A stretch of DNA of 64,000 nucleotides from contig OZ242297.1 of the NCBI GenBank assembly GCA_965207755.1, forward strand, positions 3,472,001 to 3,536,000, read 5' to 3'. Source of the DNA: Aldehydirespirator sp028819505. Its GTDB lineage: Bacteria; Actinomycetota; Acidimicrobiia; Acidimicrobiales; Aldehydirespiratoraceae. Positions 20,912 to 30,128 of this stretch are shown piece by piece. The first letter of the stretch is position 1; every line of letters begins with the position of its first letter. Position numbers and translations under genes: made by a program. The notes beneath the pieces are model-generated. The model was not told the origin of the DNA. It did no database searches and was given only the letters and a program-made list of their open reading frames with translations.

Positions 20912-20939
20912 GCCCGGGGCGGCCACGTCCGCCCCGGGC
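20912..20939 (+). terminator. Strong GC hairpin after the second potD
   Basis: Perfect 11-bp stem GCCCGGGGCGG / CCGCCCCGGGC with a 6-nt loop, 19 nt after the stop codon. No T run follows, which is common for actinobacterial terminators. Confidence 0.7.
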
Positions 20940-21038
20940 CGGGCAGCCCATCACGAACCCGATGATCTCGCCGCCCCCGGTCTAGGACCAGCGTCGGATC
21001 TGATGGCCCGCCTTATTCGCGTCGGCACCCTGCTCCCG

Positions 21039-21434
21039 TCATGGCCGGACTTCCACGAAGCCGGCTGCGCTGAAGTCGCCGTCGAATGCAAAGGCTTCGG
21101 TGAGCCGCTCGCGTCGCATGATCTCGAAGCTGGTGGCGTCGACGTAGGAGTAGGAACGCTCGTCGTGGCGAGCTAGCCACTCCCATGCCCGCTGATCCAT
21201 GGCCGCGTCGACCGTGGCTACAGACACGCGCTCTGACTGGCGAAGCGTGGTGATGAAGCTGAAAGCGGCGGAATGACCGGCGCGGCGCCTCAGCCATGTC
21301 CAAGTCTCTCCCGCGACCAGATTGGAGGTCCGAAGTGGCCTACGGTCGCCGTGCCAGAGCAGCAACGCGTCGGCGTGACGCCGATCTGCGGGGACCGCCA
21401 GTCCGATCCAGAAGGACGTGTCGACGAATCTCAC
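21039..21434 (-). CDS. vapC: VapC-type PIN-domain toxin
   Basis: 131 residues with PIN residues D in FVDTSFW, E in VAGETW, D in SYVDATSF and D in FAFDGDF. A presumed Mg-dependent ribonuclease toxin. The GTG start overlaps the antitoxin TGA as GTGA. Convergent with the potD2 gene, 145 bp apart. Confidence 0.9.
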   Translation of the reverse strand: MRFVDTSFWIGLAVPADRRHADALLLWHGDRRPLRTSNLVAGETWTWLRRRAGHSAAFSFITTLRQSERVSVATVDAAMDQRAWEWLARHDERSYSYVDATSFEIMRRERLTEAFAFDGDFSAAGFVEVRP

Positions 21435-21655
21435 GAATCGGTGCTGTAGATGACTGCGTCGAGATCATCGCTGGGTTCGACGTCCACGCTGCCGACCAGC
21501 GCATCGAGCGCGTCCGAGAGTGTCTCTGGGCCGTCAGCAAGGCATGACCGCACCGCGTCCCGCACGTACGCCGAGCGCGACACGCCCCGCCGGGCAGCCA
21601 CGGCCGACAGCGCTTCGTCGAGGTCTTCGTCGATATATAGCTGTATACGCCGCAT
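21431..21655 (-). CDS. Ribbon-helix-helix antitoxin
   Basis: 74 residues; RRIQLYIDEDLDEALSAVA and GVSRSAYVRDAV form an RHH DNA-binding fold, followed by an acidic tail. A TATACT box (complement of 21663-21668) lies about 7 nt before the ATG, so the mRNA is likely leaderless. GTATAC sequences on both sides of the start may also be the autoregulatory operator. Confidence 0.9.
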   Translation of the reverse strand: MRRIQLYIDEDLDEALSAVAARRGVSRSAYVRDAVRSCLADGPETLSDALDALVGSVDVEPSDDLDAVIYSTDS

Positions 21656-21672
21656 AAGGTGAGTATACACCA

Positions 21673-22452
21673 CTAGCGGGCTTGCCAGTTCGGGGGGCGG
21701 CCTTCCTGCCAGGCGGCTATCCCCTCGGCCGCGTCGGCGGTGTTGGACGCGACGCGGCGCATGGTCTCGCCCATGCGGACCGCCTCCGTCCACGGGAGTG
21801 TCCGGCCCCGGCGGGCCATCTCGTTGGTGGCCCGTACAGCGAGGGGCGCGCCGGCGCACAGCCGGTCGGCCAGCGTGCGGGCCTCGGCCATGAGATCTTC
21901 GTGGGGTATGACCTTCCACGCCAGGCCCATCTCCTTGGCTCGCTCCGCATCGATCGTCTCGCCGGTGAGCAGCAACTCCAGGGCGTCGGGCCAGGCCACC
22001 CGGTCGGGCAGGCGCAATGCCCCCACGATGGTGGGCACGCCGATGCGGACCTCCGGGTAGGCGAAGGCGGCCCGGTCGCTGGCCAGAACGAAGTCGCAGG
22101 CCAGCACCGCAGTAAGCCCGTAGCCGATGCAGGGACCGTTGACCGCGGCGATGGTGGGCTTCCAGATCTCCATGCCCGACTCGAACGTGGTGATGGTGGG
22201 CCACTCCCAGAACGACCCCGGCCAGTCCCCCGTCGAACCGTCGGGGTCCTTGAGGTCGGCGCCGGCGCAGAAGGCCCGCCCCGCGCCGGTGACGATGGCC
22301 ACCCAGGCCTCGGTGTCCTCGCGGAATGTCACCCACGCCTCATCGAGGGCCCGGCGCATGGCCCCATTGATCGCGTTGAGGGCCTCGGGCCGGTTGTAGG
22401 TGATGGTGGCGACGTGCCCGTCGCGCTCGTAGGTGGCCGCTGAAGAGGTCAT
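21673..22452 (-). CDS. Enoyl-CoA hydratase/isomerase (crotonase) family protein
   Basis: 259 residues, normal for the family. Oxyanion-hole strings GAGRAFCAGADLKD (about 57-70) and NGPCIGYGL (about 107-115) are present. It acts on acyl-CoA thioesters, as hydratase or isomerase; the exact reaction is not resolvable. The C-terminal LRRVASNTADAAEGIAAWQEGR is typical. A degraded piece of a sister copy lies at 19441-19550. Confidence 0.92.
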   Translation of the reverse strand: MTSSAATYERDGHVATITYNRPEALNAINGAMRRALDEAWVTFREDTEAWVAIVTGAGRAFCAGADLKDPDGSTGDWPGSFWEWPTITTFESGMEIWKPTIAAVNGPCIGYGLTAVLACDFVLASDRAAFAYPEVRIGVPTIVGALRLPDRVAWPDALELLLTGETIDAERAKEMGLAWKVIPHEDLMAEARTLADRLCAGAPLAVRATNEMARRGRTLPWTEAVRMGETMRRVASNTADAAEGIAAWQEGRPPNWQAR

Positions 22453-22492
22453 AGACCGCAGTATCGCAGCATCGCACTCTTACGCTTGCGCC

Positions 22493-22936
22493 ATGACCAC
22501 CATCACTGCGGATGTCAAAATCGAGCCCGGCGCCGAGTTCTCGGTTGAACTGAGATCCGGTTCGCACCTGTGGCACGCCGACGAGCCCGCCGACGTGGGC
22601 GGGGCCGACACCGGCCCCAACCCCTACGAGCTGCTGCTGTCGTCGGTGGCCGCCTGCACCTGCATCACCGTGTCGATGTACTGCCGGCGCAAGGGCTGGA
22701 ACCTGCATTCGGTCTCGGCCAGCTACACCCACGACCGGGTTCACGCCAACGACTGCGACGACTGCGAGTCGGAAACATCGGGCTACATCGACCGGGTCCG
22801 CAGCCAGATCTTCATCGAGGGCGACTTCGACGAGGAGCAGCGCTCCCGCCTAGCCGACATCGCCCGCCGCTGCCCGGTGCACAAGACCCTCGAGCGGGGT
22901 ATCACCTTCACCACCGAAGCCGTCTTCGCCGGCTGA
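22493..22936 (+). CDS. OsmC-family peroxiredoxin-like protein
   Basis: 147 residues. Conserved elements are TGPNPYELLLSSVAACTC (first reactive Cys) and RRCPVHKTL (second Cys), as in OsmC/Ohr-like thiol proteins that reduce organic hydroperoxides. The ATG at 22493 is preceded by TCTTACGCT rather than a ribosome site, suggesting leaderless start. Divergent from the crotonase gene by 40 bp. Confidence 0.9.
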   Translation: MTTITADVKIEPGAEFSVELRSGSHLWHADEPADVGGADTGPNPYELLLSSVAACTCITVSMYCRRKGWNLHSVSASYTHDRVHANDCDDCESETSGYIDRVRSQIFIEGDFDEEQRSRLADIARRCPVHKTLERGITFTTEAVFAG

Positions 22937-23059
22937 CGTCGACCTCAGGACCGGCCGACACCTGGCCCGATCTGAGCGCTTGGCACCTCCCCGGGACCGC
23001 AAGCATGGCCGTTCGACACGCGACCTGATCCGTCGCAGGATCCGCCTAGCCTCAGTCTC

Positions 23060-24670
23060 GTGGCTGCCGTATCGGGTGAGCGGTGCGAGATTGTGGTGGA
23101 CGGCGCGACCGTGGTCATCGCGGATGAGCATCTGACGCTGCTGGACGTGCTGCGAGAGCAACTCGGGGTGCGCTCGGTGAAGGACGGGTGCAGCCCCCAG
23201 GGCCAGTGTGGCTGCTGCACCGTGCTCGTTGACGGCCAACCCCGGGTGGCATGCGTTACCCCGGCCCGTCGAGTGCACGGCCGGGCTATCACCACCCTTG
23301 AAGGGCTCGACGCAGATGTGCGCGACGTCTGGGCTCGGGCCTTCGCGGCCACCGGAGCCAGTCAGTGCGGGTTCTGCACGCCCGGGATCATCTGCCGTTT
23401 CGCCGGGCTGCACGACAGGGGCGCCGATCACAGCGATCGCCGCGTCGCGGCCCGGGCTCTGGCCGCCCATCTGTGCCGGTGTACCGGTTGGCAGCCCATT
23501 CTTGACGCTTGGCAGGCCTACCCCGGGCTCGTTTCCGGAGTCGCCGACGCCGCTACCGACCTGGATTCTGATCAGAGAGCTGCGGCCGACCTCCGGGCGA
23601 CGATCGAGGGGCGGACACCGCAGTCGACCGGACCCCATGTGTCCCTCGGATTGGGTGGATTCGCCGACGACACCGTGCCAGCTGGAGCCCTCGTGGCTGT
23701 GCGGGCCGGCCCGGACTGTGAGGCTGCTGACGAGCACGGCTGGGTCGTGGCGGAAACCGCCGCCGAGGCGCGAAGACTCGCCGGGCAGATCCCGGGCCGG
23801 CGCACCACGGCCAGTTGGGAGCCGCCGCTGGAGGTGCCTTCGGGCGACTGGGCCGTCACCCTGCGCACCAGTTGGACCGAGCCCGGCTACCTGGAGACCG
23901 ACGCGGCCTGGTGCCGGCCGGACGGTGGGCCGGCCTCGCCGCTCGGCAACGGCGGAGCCTTCGGCGGGAAACTCCACTCTCCGGTGGCTGAGGCCGCCCG
24001 TGTGCTCGCCAGCCGTCACGGTCGGCCCGTGAGGGTGCTGTGGTCCCGCCCTGACACCGTCGAGTTCGGCCCCAAGCGGCCACCGATCGCGGCGGGAGTA
24101 CGGCCTGACGGAACCGGTGAGATCGTCGTGGCGCGAACGCCGGGCATTGCGGCCGTGATCCAGGAACGGGCGCCCGGCCTGACCGTCACCGAGGTCGACG
24201 TGCCGGGGCCGCCCACCTCGTCGCTGGTACGGGGGGCGGGCTGGGCCGAGGCTGCGGTGCTGCTGGCCGCGGCCCGGGGCGAGCCGGGTTGGATCGCAGC
24301 GCCCGATGGGGGATCGGCTACCGCAGCGGTAGAGCCCGACGGCACGATCGGCGTGCAGGTGCGGGCTGGTCGAGTCCTGGACGAGACCGTGTTGCGGTCC
24401 TACTGCACGGGTGCGGCCCACATGGCCTATTCATGGGTGACCAGCGAGTCACTCGGGGTGGATCCCGACGGACACGTCCACGACCTGACCGTCCGATCCT
24501 TCGGCATCGTGAGCGCTGCCAACATGCCGGCCGTGAGGATCGACGTGCTGGACGACGGTTCGGAGCCTGTCAACGGCAGCGACGCCGTGTTCGCCGCGGT
24601 GGCCGCCGCGGTGTGGATCGACCGCGGCTGCCCGCCTACCTGGCCGACCGGATTTTCGACTCGAGCTTAG
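23060..24670 (+). CDS. Fusion of 2Fe-2S subunit and shortened molybdopterin-dehydrogenase subunit
   Basis: 536 residues. Residues 1-160 are a CoxS/XdhC-type subunit: plant-ferredoxin cluster CSPQGQCGCC...C and second cluster CGFCTPG...CRCTGW. The rest resembles the molybdopterin-binding large subunit but is only about 375 residues instead of about 750; GNGGAFGGK and SYCTGAAHMAYSWVTSE are recognisable. It could be a reduced hydroxylase or a redox partner with a vestigial Mo site. The GTG start has a TAGCCT box 7 nt upstream (leaderless). Neighbour genes do not identify the substrate. Confidence 0.85.
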   Translation: MAAVSGERCEIVVDGATVVIADEHLTLLDVLREQLGVRSVKDGCSPQGQCGCCTVLVDGQPRVACVTPARRVHGRAITTLEGLDADVRDVWARAFAATGASQCGFCTPGIICRFAGLHDRGADHSDRRVAARALAAHLCRCTGWQPILDAWQAYPGLVSGVADAATDLDSDQRAAADLRATIEGRTPQSTGPHVSLGLGGFADDTVPAGALVAVRAGPDCEAADEHGWVVAETAAEARRLAGQIPGRRTTASWEPPLEVPSGDWAVTLRTSWTEPGYLETDAAWCRPDGGPASPLGNGGAFGGKLHSPVAEAARVLASRHGRPVRVLWSRPDTVEFGPKRPPIAAGVRPDGTGEIVVARTPGIAAVIQERAPGLTVTEVDVPGPPTSSLVRGAGWAEAAVLLAAARGEPGWIAAPDGGSATAAVEPDGTIGVQVRAGRVLDETVLRSYCTGAAHMAYSWVTSESLGVDPDGHVHDLTVRSFGIVSAANMPAVRIDVLDDGSEPVNGSDAVFAAVAAAVWIDRGCPPTWPTGFSTRA

Positions 24671-24944
24671 AACGCAGCGACGGCGGCTCGGGCCGGTGCG
24701 GGTAGCCGGTCTCGGCCTCCTTGCGGGCCAGCTCCAGGTACTCGTTAGGACCGTCGTCGCCTCGGTTGGCCGCGTCGGAGTCGACCTTCAAGAAGCTGCC
24801 CAGTGCCGCCGCCAGGATCCCGCTGCCGATCAGCACCACCACCGGGAACACCACCACCAGCACGATCACCATCACCACCGCTCCGGCCACCGCGCCAGCA
24901 TACGCGCCCAGTCGGTGCCGAGCAGGACCGGTGCTGACGATCAC
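24636..24944 (-). CDS. Small membrane protein
   Basis: 102 residues: a 40-residue hydrophobic segment (VAGAVVMVIVLVVVFPVVVL) able to make one or two membrane helices, then a charged tail ending RSKLESKIRSAR. Overlaps the 3' end of the convergent fusion gene by 35 nt. No known family. GTG start. Confidence 0.6.
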   Translation of the reverse strand: MIVSTGPARHRLGAYAGAVAGAVVMVIVLVVVFPVVVLIGSGILAAALGSFLKVDSDAANRGDDGPNEYLELARKEAETGYPHRPEPPSLRSKLESKIRSAR

Positions 24945-24979
24945 GCCGAGCGCCAGCCGGAGACCGGGTGAGCCACCGT

Positions 24980-25255
24980 TCAGCCCACGCTGGCCATGAA
25001 CCAGTGCCGCGGCACGGCGGCCGGGATCCAGCCGTCGGCCGGATTGGGGTTGAAACCGATGTCGGTGTCCCGGGGGATCTTCGGTCTGATGCCGAAGTCG
25101 GACACTTCGGCGAGAAAGAAGTCCTTGCCGACGGCCAGCCTTACCGAGATCCTCCTGCGGGGATCGACGCCGAAGGCCTCAGAGGCGGGCTGCCACTCGA
25201 AGGTGTCGCCGTCTGTGGACCAGCCCAGCCAGAGCTCGTCCGCCCGGTAGTCGCC
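24980..25255 (-). pseudogene. 3' fragment of an unknown gene
   Basis: Leftward frame reads ELWLGWSTDGDTFEW, RISVRLAVGKDFFLAEVSDFG and IRPKIPRDTDIGFNPNP before a stop at 24980. This is protein-like, but no start is found and the meaningful sequence ends at about 25255, exactly where the truncated aldehyde dehydrogenase begins on the other strand. Confidence 0.6.
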
Positions 25256-25261
25256 GTGGCC

Positions 25262-26128
25262 GGCGCCGGATTCCCGATCGGAGCGGTCTCGGTGGTGATG
25301 GGCCGGGGCGAGGTCGGCCAGGCTCTGGTCTCGCACTCCGGCGTCCACGGCGTCGGGTTCGTCGGCTCGCAGGCCACGGCCGCGGCCATCGTGGCCGCGG
25401 CGGGCATGAAGCGCACCATCATCGAGGCGTCCGGAAACGGCCCCCAGATCGTGTTCGACGACGCCGACCTGGATGCCGCGGCGGATGCCGCGGTGTTCGG
25501 CGCCCACTTCGTTTCGGGCCAGTGCTGCGTGGCCACCGAGCGCCTGCTGGTGCACGACTCGGTGCACGACGAGCTGGTCGACCTGCTGGTGGACCGGGCC
25601 GACTCCGTCGCCCTCGGCGACCCGCTCGACGACGCCACCCTGATGGGGCCGCTCAACAACGAGGTCGTGGCGGCCCGCATGGACGCCCATGTGGCCGGCG
25701 CGACAACCCAGGGTGCGCGGGTGCTGCTCGGCGGGCGGCGCGAGCCGGACCGTCCTACCGGGCTCTACTACGAGATGACCGTCATCGACGCCGTGACCCC
25801 GGCCATGGACGTGTTCCGCCACGAGAGCTTCGGACCGGTCATACCCGTCACCTGCTTCGGCTCGGATGACGAGGCCTTCGCTCTGGCCAACGACTCCGAC
25901 CTGGGCCTGCAGGCGTCGGTGTTCACTGCGTCGCTGAGCAGGGCCTATCGAGCCGTCGACGAGCTTCGAACCGGCACCGTGCTAGTCAACGAGGGCACCG
26001 CCTTCTGGGAGCAGCATCCGCCGTTCGGCGGGGCGTCTCGCACCGGCACCGGCTGGGGTCGCATCGGCGGCAAGTACACGATCCTCGACATGACCGACCT
26101 GCGCACCGCCATCATCGACACCGGCTAG
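25262..26128 (+). pseudogene. N-terminally truncated aldehyde dehydrogenase
   Basis: About 288 codons matching the C-terminal 60 percent of an aldehyde dehydrogenase: AVSVVMGRGEVGQALVSH, EASGNGPQIVF (general base region), SGQCCVATERL with the catalytic Cys, FGPVIPV and GGASRTGTGWGR. The nucleotide-binding N-terminal half is missing. The open frame extends upstream over unrelated antisense sequence, so no normal start exists. Confidence 0.8.
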
Positions 26129-26151
26129 AGGCCGAGCTTGCCGCGCTCTCG

Positions 26152-27288
26152 CTAGATCTCGGGCGGAGCGATCGTGTCGACGATCAGCGCGTCGACGACG
26201 GCCTTGAGAGCCTCGTCCTCGGTGGCGCCCTCCTCGAGCGCACCGCGGTACACGGCGAGTTGGCGATCCGCGGACGTGCCTCGCTCGCAGATCGTTCGGG
26301 TGTGCTCGATCTCTGCCACGCAGTTGAGGGCCTCGGCGTCGGGTCTGACCAGCTCGATCAGTTCCTCCAGCAGGTCACTGAAGGGCACCAGCACACCTCT
26401 ACCGAAGTCCATGAGTTCGCCGTTGATCCCGTAACGCTCCGCTCGCCACAGGTTCTCTGAGAGCAGGAAGTTGGCGTAGCTCCGCCAGCGGCGGTTCTCC
26501 TGCCTGAGCCGCCAGAGCATCCTCATCAGGCAGACGTACATGGCGGCCAACGCAATGGTGTCCTCCATCCTGGTGGGCAGGTCGGTGACCCGCATCTCGA
26601 CGGTGGGGTAGCGCTCCGACGGGCGGATGTGCCACCACACCATGGTGGAGTCCTCGATGATCCCCGCTCGCACCAGCACGTCGATGTGGCGCCTGAACTC
26701 GGACCACGAGGAGAACTTCTCCGGGAATCCGGTGCGGGGCAGAGCCTCGCCCACTGTCAGGCGGTAGCACTTGAGGCCGGTGTCGCGTCCCTCCCAGAAC
26801 GGCGACGAGGTCGACAGGGCCAGCAGATGAGGCAGGAAGTACGCGGCCTGGTCCATCAGATCGATCCGCAGATCGGGATCCTCGATGCCGACATGGACGT
26901 GCAACCCGGAGATGAGCAGCCGCCGGGTCACGGCCTGCAGGTCGGCGGTGAGGACCCGGTAGCGCTCCTTGTCGGTGTACTGCTGCGAGAGCCACCTCGC
27001 GAACGGGTGGGACGAGGCGGCGATGGGCGCCATCCCGTATTCGGCGGCAGCCTCGGCCACCGCTTGGCGGAGCACCCAGATGTCGGCGCGGAGCTCCTTC
27101 AGGTTGGAGCAGACGTCCGTGCCGATCTCGATCTGGGAGTCGAACAGCTCCCTGGCCACCAGGCCGTGGCGCACGTTGGACACTGTCTCCATCAGGCCGG
27201 GAGGCTGCTTGGTGATGAGGGCCCCTGTCTCGCGCTCCACGAGCAGGTACTCCTCCTCGACGCCCATGGTCCACGCCGGTTCGTTCAT
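26152..27288 (-). CDS. YbdK-type carboxylate-amine ligase (glutamate-cysteine ligase family 2)
   Basis: 378 residues. Family strings TMGVEEEYLLV at the N-terminus, SGLHVHVGI and RPSERYPTVEMRVTDLPT. These ATP-grasp-like enzymes join glutamate or similar to an amine; actinobacterial members include EgtA-like and YbdK. ATG at 27288, with a GTG just before it; GGGAGCAGGG supplies a ribosome site and TATAGG a -10 box. Substrate unassigned. Confidence 0.9.
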   Translation of the reverse strand: MNEPAWTMGVEEEYLLVERETGALITKQPPGLMETVSNVRHGLVARELFDSQIEIGTDVCSNLKELRADIWVLRQAVAEAAAEYGMAPIAASSHPFARWLSQQYTDKERYRVLTADLQAVTRRLLISGLHVHVGIEDPDLRIDLMDQAAYFLPHLLALSTSSPFWEGRDTGLKCYRLTVGEALPRTGFPEKFSSWSEFRRHIDVLVRAGIIEDSTMVWWHIRPSERYPTVEMRVTDLPTRMEDTIALAAMYVCLMRMLWRLRQENRRWRSYANFLLSENLWRAERYGINGELMDFGRGVLVPFSDLLEELIELVRPDAEALNCVAEIEHTRTICERGTSADRQLAVYRGALEEGATEDEALKAVVDALIVDTIAPPEI

Positions 27289-27474
27289 CACCCTGCTCCC
27301 TTCCTATAGTCATGCATGGAACGCCGCATCAATCTCGGTTGACCACGCTAGCCCGCTTCATCGAGGCCACCCGCGGCCGACTGCGGATCACCACGGTATT
27401 CGACGATCGAGGTGGAGATTGGCGGCGGCGATTTTGTCTCAGTAGGTGACTGACGAGATCGGAGGTACGCAGCG

Positions 27475-28356
27475 ATGACGAGCGACAGATGCTTCGTCCA
27501 GTTTCATCATCCTGGCAGAGAGCAGCGACCTGGTCCCGGTGGTGGGCAGGCATGGAACCGGCGAGCCGCCGAAGACGGTTGTGCTTCCACGGAAGCCTGC
27601 GGCCCCGGTCACGCGCGGAAGTTCATGCAGCTACGTGGCGAGTGGATCGACGAGAACGACAGCACTGGCAACGGCCTCCTGTGGGCTTGGGGTGAGTGGG
27701 AAGCCGAGTCGGAGCTGATACGCGAGCTCAAGCAGCTGGGCGATCCGGGATTCCCGAGGTACCTATGGCACCCGTACTACGTGCGGCGGCACGGATACCG
27801 GGGCTTGCACAACACCGATCCATTCATGTTCGGCGAACGCTTCCTGTACTCGAACTGCCACCAGCGATGGAAGCCAAAGCTGAGAGACCTCGAACGAGGG
27901 TCGGTGATCGCCTTTGGAAGCAAGCGAGGAGACTGGGTTCTCGACACCGTGTTCGTGGTCTCGGATTCCGTCGAGTACACGGCAGGTGAGACTCGCTTCG
28001 ACTTGGCGGGACTGGCTCCTGAAGCATTCCTCGACGTGACCGGAGGCCCCCTAGCCGCCAACGAGGCGGGAGCGAGCTTTAGGCTCTACTGGGGAGCGAC
28101 GCCGAGCGATCCAGTCGATGGGATGTTCAGCTTCTTTCCTGCAGTGCAAGCAGGCGGCGATGTCGGGTTCAAGCGACCGAGCGTCGAGCTTCCTGAGCAA
28201 TTTTTTACCAAGACGCTAGGCATGGGCGCTAAGTCGACACCTGGGCTAACCACCGATGCCCTGCGAGAGCTATGGGAATCCCTGGTGGCGCAGGTACGCA
28301 ATGCGGATCTCCTGCTGGGCACGCACGCAGCTGTGCCCGAGCGCCGCCCGGCTTAG
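27475..28356 (+). CDS. Uncharacterised conserved protein
   Basis: 293 residues, family not named. Starts SDRCFVQFHHPG, then HARKFMQLRGEWID, LWAWGEWEAES, YYVRRHGYRGLHNTDPF, RGSVIAFGSKRGDWVLDTVFVV and FRLYWGATPSDPVDGMFSFFP. It looks like a soluble enzyme, rich in aromatics, with no membrane segment. GC is visibly lower and codon use less biased than its neighbours, which suggests acquisition by transfer. The ATG has GGAGG 11 nt upstream. Confidence 0.8.
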   Translation: MTSDRCFVQFHHPGREQRPGPGGGQAWNRRAAEDGCASTEACGPGHARKFMQLRGEWIDENDSTGNGLLWAWGEWEAESELIRELKQLGDPGFPRYLWHPYYVRRHGYRGLHNTDPFMFGERFLYSNCHQRWKPKLRDLERGSVIAFGSKRGDWVLDTVFVVSDSVEYTAGETRFDLAGLAPEAFLDVTGGPLAANEAGASFRLYWGATPSDPVDGMFSFFPAVQAGGDVGFKRPSVELPEQFFTKTLGMGAKSTPGLTTDALRELWESLVAQVRNADLLLGTHAAVPERRPA

Positions 28357-28364
28357 GGGGCCGG

Positions 28365-28685
28365 CTAGCTGAAGCTCTGGCCGCAGCCGCAGCTGCGCTG
28401 GGCGTTGGGGTTGTCGATCGAGAACCCGGCCTGCTGCAACCCATCGGAGTAGTCGAGCGTGGCCCCGTCGAGCAGCATGGCCGACGACGCGTCCACCACC
28501 ACCTGAACGTCGCCGAAGGTCTCCTTGGTATCGCCCTCGACTATGTCGGTGTCGAAGTACATCTCGTAGGAGAAACCCGAGCAGCCGCCGGGGCGCACGG
28601 CCACTCGCAGGGCGAGGCCGTTCTCTCCCTCCGCCTTGATGAGCTCCGATACCTTGGTCGACGCCTTCTCGGTGAGTGTGATCAT
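28365..28685 (-). CDS. erpA: Iron-sulfur cluster insertion protein ErpA/IscA family
   Basis: 106 residues, full length. The three A-type carrier cysteines are present: GGCSGFSY (Cys35) and the terminal SCGCG pair. It accepts Fe-S clusters and passes them to apoproteins. Divergent from mrp, another Fe-S carrier, over a 120-bp shared control region. Confidence 0.95.
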   Translation of the reverse strand: MITLTEKASTKVSELIKAEGENGLALRVAVRPGGCSGFSYEMYFDTDIVEGDTKETFGDVQVVVDASSAMLLDGATLDYSDGLQQAGFSIDNPNAQRSCGCGQSFS

Positions 28686-28805
28686 GATGGCTCCCCGTGC
28701 GCTGGTGGGTGCGGCACTCCGTCTGGTGCCAACCTAGCGAGCGGTGGCCGGCGCGGCTACCGGCGGGCCGGATCGGCCTGACAGGCACCACGGTAGCATC
28801 GGGTT

Positions 28806-29978
28806 GTGACCACGACCGCGCCGACGGCCGAGGCCGTGATGGATCTCATGCGCGGTGTGGTCGATCCTGAGTTGGGCAGCAACCTGGTGGAGCTGGGCAT
28901 GGCCCGGGGAGCGCAGGTCTCCGACGACGGGCAGGTGCGCATCGAGATCGCCCTGACGACTGCCGGCTGCCCGCTGCGGGCCCAGATCCAGCGCGACGTC
29001 AAGGCCCGGCTGGAGTCCCTTCCCGGCGTGACCAAGGTGCGCATCGCGTGGGCCGAGCTCACCGCCGACGAGAAGGCCGCGGCCATGGCCAAGGCCCGCT
29101 TCAACGTCGCGCAGCGCGCGCCGGACACCGCCATCCCGCCCACCACCAAGGTGCTGATGGTGGCCAGCGGCAAGGGCGGCGTGGGCAAGTCCACGGTCAC
29201 CACCAACCTGGCCGCGGCGCTGGCCGCGCAAGGGTTCAAAGTCGGCGTGATGGACGCCGACATCTGGGGCTACTCGGTGCCCCGGATGCTGGGCGTCGAC
29301 GGCGATCTGCGCTCCCTCGACGGCAAGATCGTCCCGCTCACCCGGACCGTCGGCGAGGGGCGCCTCGACGTCGTGTCGATGGGCTTCCTGGTGGACCGGG
29401 AGGACTCGGCGCTGATGTGGCGGGGGCTGATGCTCAACCGGGCCGTGCAGCACTTCTGCGAGGACGTCCGCTGGAACGACGACCTCGACTACCTGCTGAT
29501 CGACATGCCGCCCGGCACCGGCGACGTGCAGATGGGCCTGGCCAGGATGCTGCCGCGAGCCGAGATGATCATCGTGACCACCCCGGCGACGGCGGCCCAG
29601 AAGGTGGCGGCCAGGGTGGTGGACATGGGCCGCAAGAACTACCTGCGCATCGTGGGCGTGATCGAGAACATGAGCTACCTGGCCACCGGCGACGGCGGGC
29701 ATCACGCCGTGTTCGGCTCGGGAGGCGGCGAGGCCCTCGCCGCGGAGGCCGGGGTGCCGCTGCTGGGCCGGATCCCCCTCGAGGCTGCCGTGGCCGACGG
29801 CTTCGACACCGGAGAGCCCGCCGTGCTGGGCGACGGACCGGCGGCCGAGGCCTTCAAGTCGGCGGCCCAAGCCCTGTCGTCCGAGCACGTGCCGCCAGTG
29901 GAGATGGCAGGCTGCAGCGCCCGCATGCTGGAGGCCGCCGCAGCCGCGCTCGACGCGCTCGACGCCGCCGAAGCCTGA
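28806..29978 (+). CDS. mrp: Mrp/ApbC-family iron-sulfur cluster carrier ATPase
   Basis: 390 residues. Residues 1-85 are a MIP18/DUF59 domain (MRGVVDPELGSNLVELGM); then a deviant Walker A SGKGGVGKSTV (about 120), switch DADIWG and IDMPPGTGD. It carries and transfers 4Fe-4S clusters using ATP. An Ala-rich tail of about 40 residues follows the ATPase. The GTG start has a TAGCAT -10 box 6 nt upstream, so it is leaderless. A short CCGCCT-CCC-AGGCGG hairpin at 30010-30024 may end the transcript. Confidence 0.94.
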   Translation: MTTTAPTAEAVMDLMRGVVDPELGSNLVELGMARGAQVSDDGQVRIEIALTTAGCPLRAQIQRDVKARLESLPGVTKVRIAWAELTADEKAAAMAKARFNVAQRAPDTAIPPTTKVLMVASGKGGVGKSTVTTNLAAALAAQGFKVGVMDADIWGYSVPRMLGVDGDLRSLDGKIVPLTRTVGEGRLDVVSMGFLVDREDSALMWRGLMLNRAVQHFCEDVRWNDDLDYLLIDMPPGTGDVQMGLARMLPRAEMIIVTTPATAAQKVAARVVDMGRKNYLRIVGVIENMSYLATGDGGHHAVFGSGGGEALAAEAGVPLLGRIPLEAAVADGFDTGEPAVLGDGPAAEAFKSAAQALSSEHVPPVEMAGCSARMLEAAAAALDALDAAEA

Positions 29979-30128
29979 CGGGCTGTCCCTGCGAACTCCT
30001 GTCGATCATCCGCCTCCCAGGCGGCTGATTCACAGAAGCTCGGGGATCCTCCAACTCGACAGTCAGTCCAGGGCCGGGTGATCGCGCCGCGCCCACCGCG
30101 CACCGGCGCACAGCCAACGTGCCGGCCG

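Noticed and set aside
24968..26128. Full-length 386-codon aldehyde dehydrogenase
   Set aside because: The first 98 codons are antisense to another gene fragment and match no dehydrogenase sequence.
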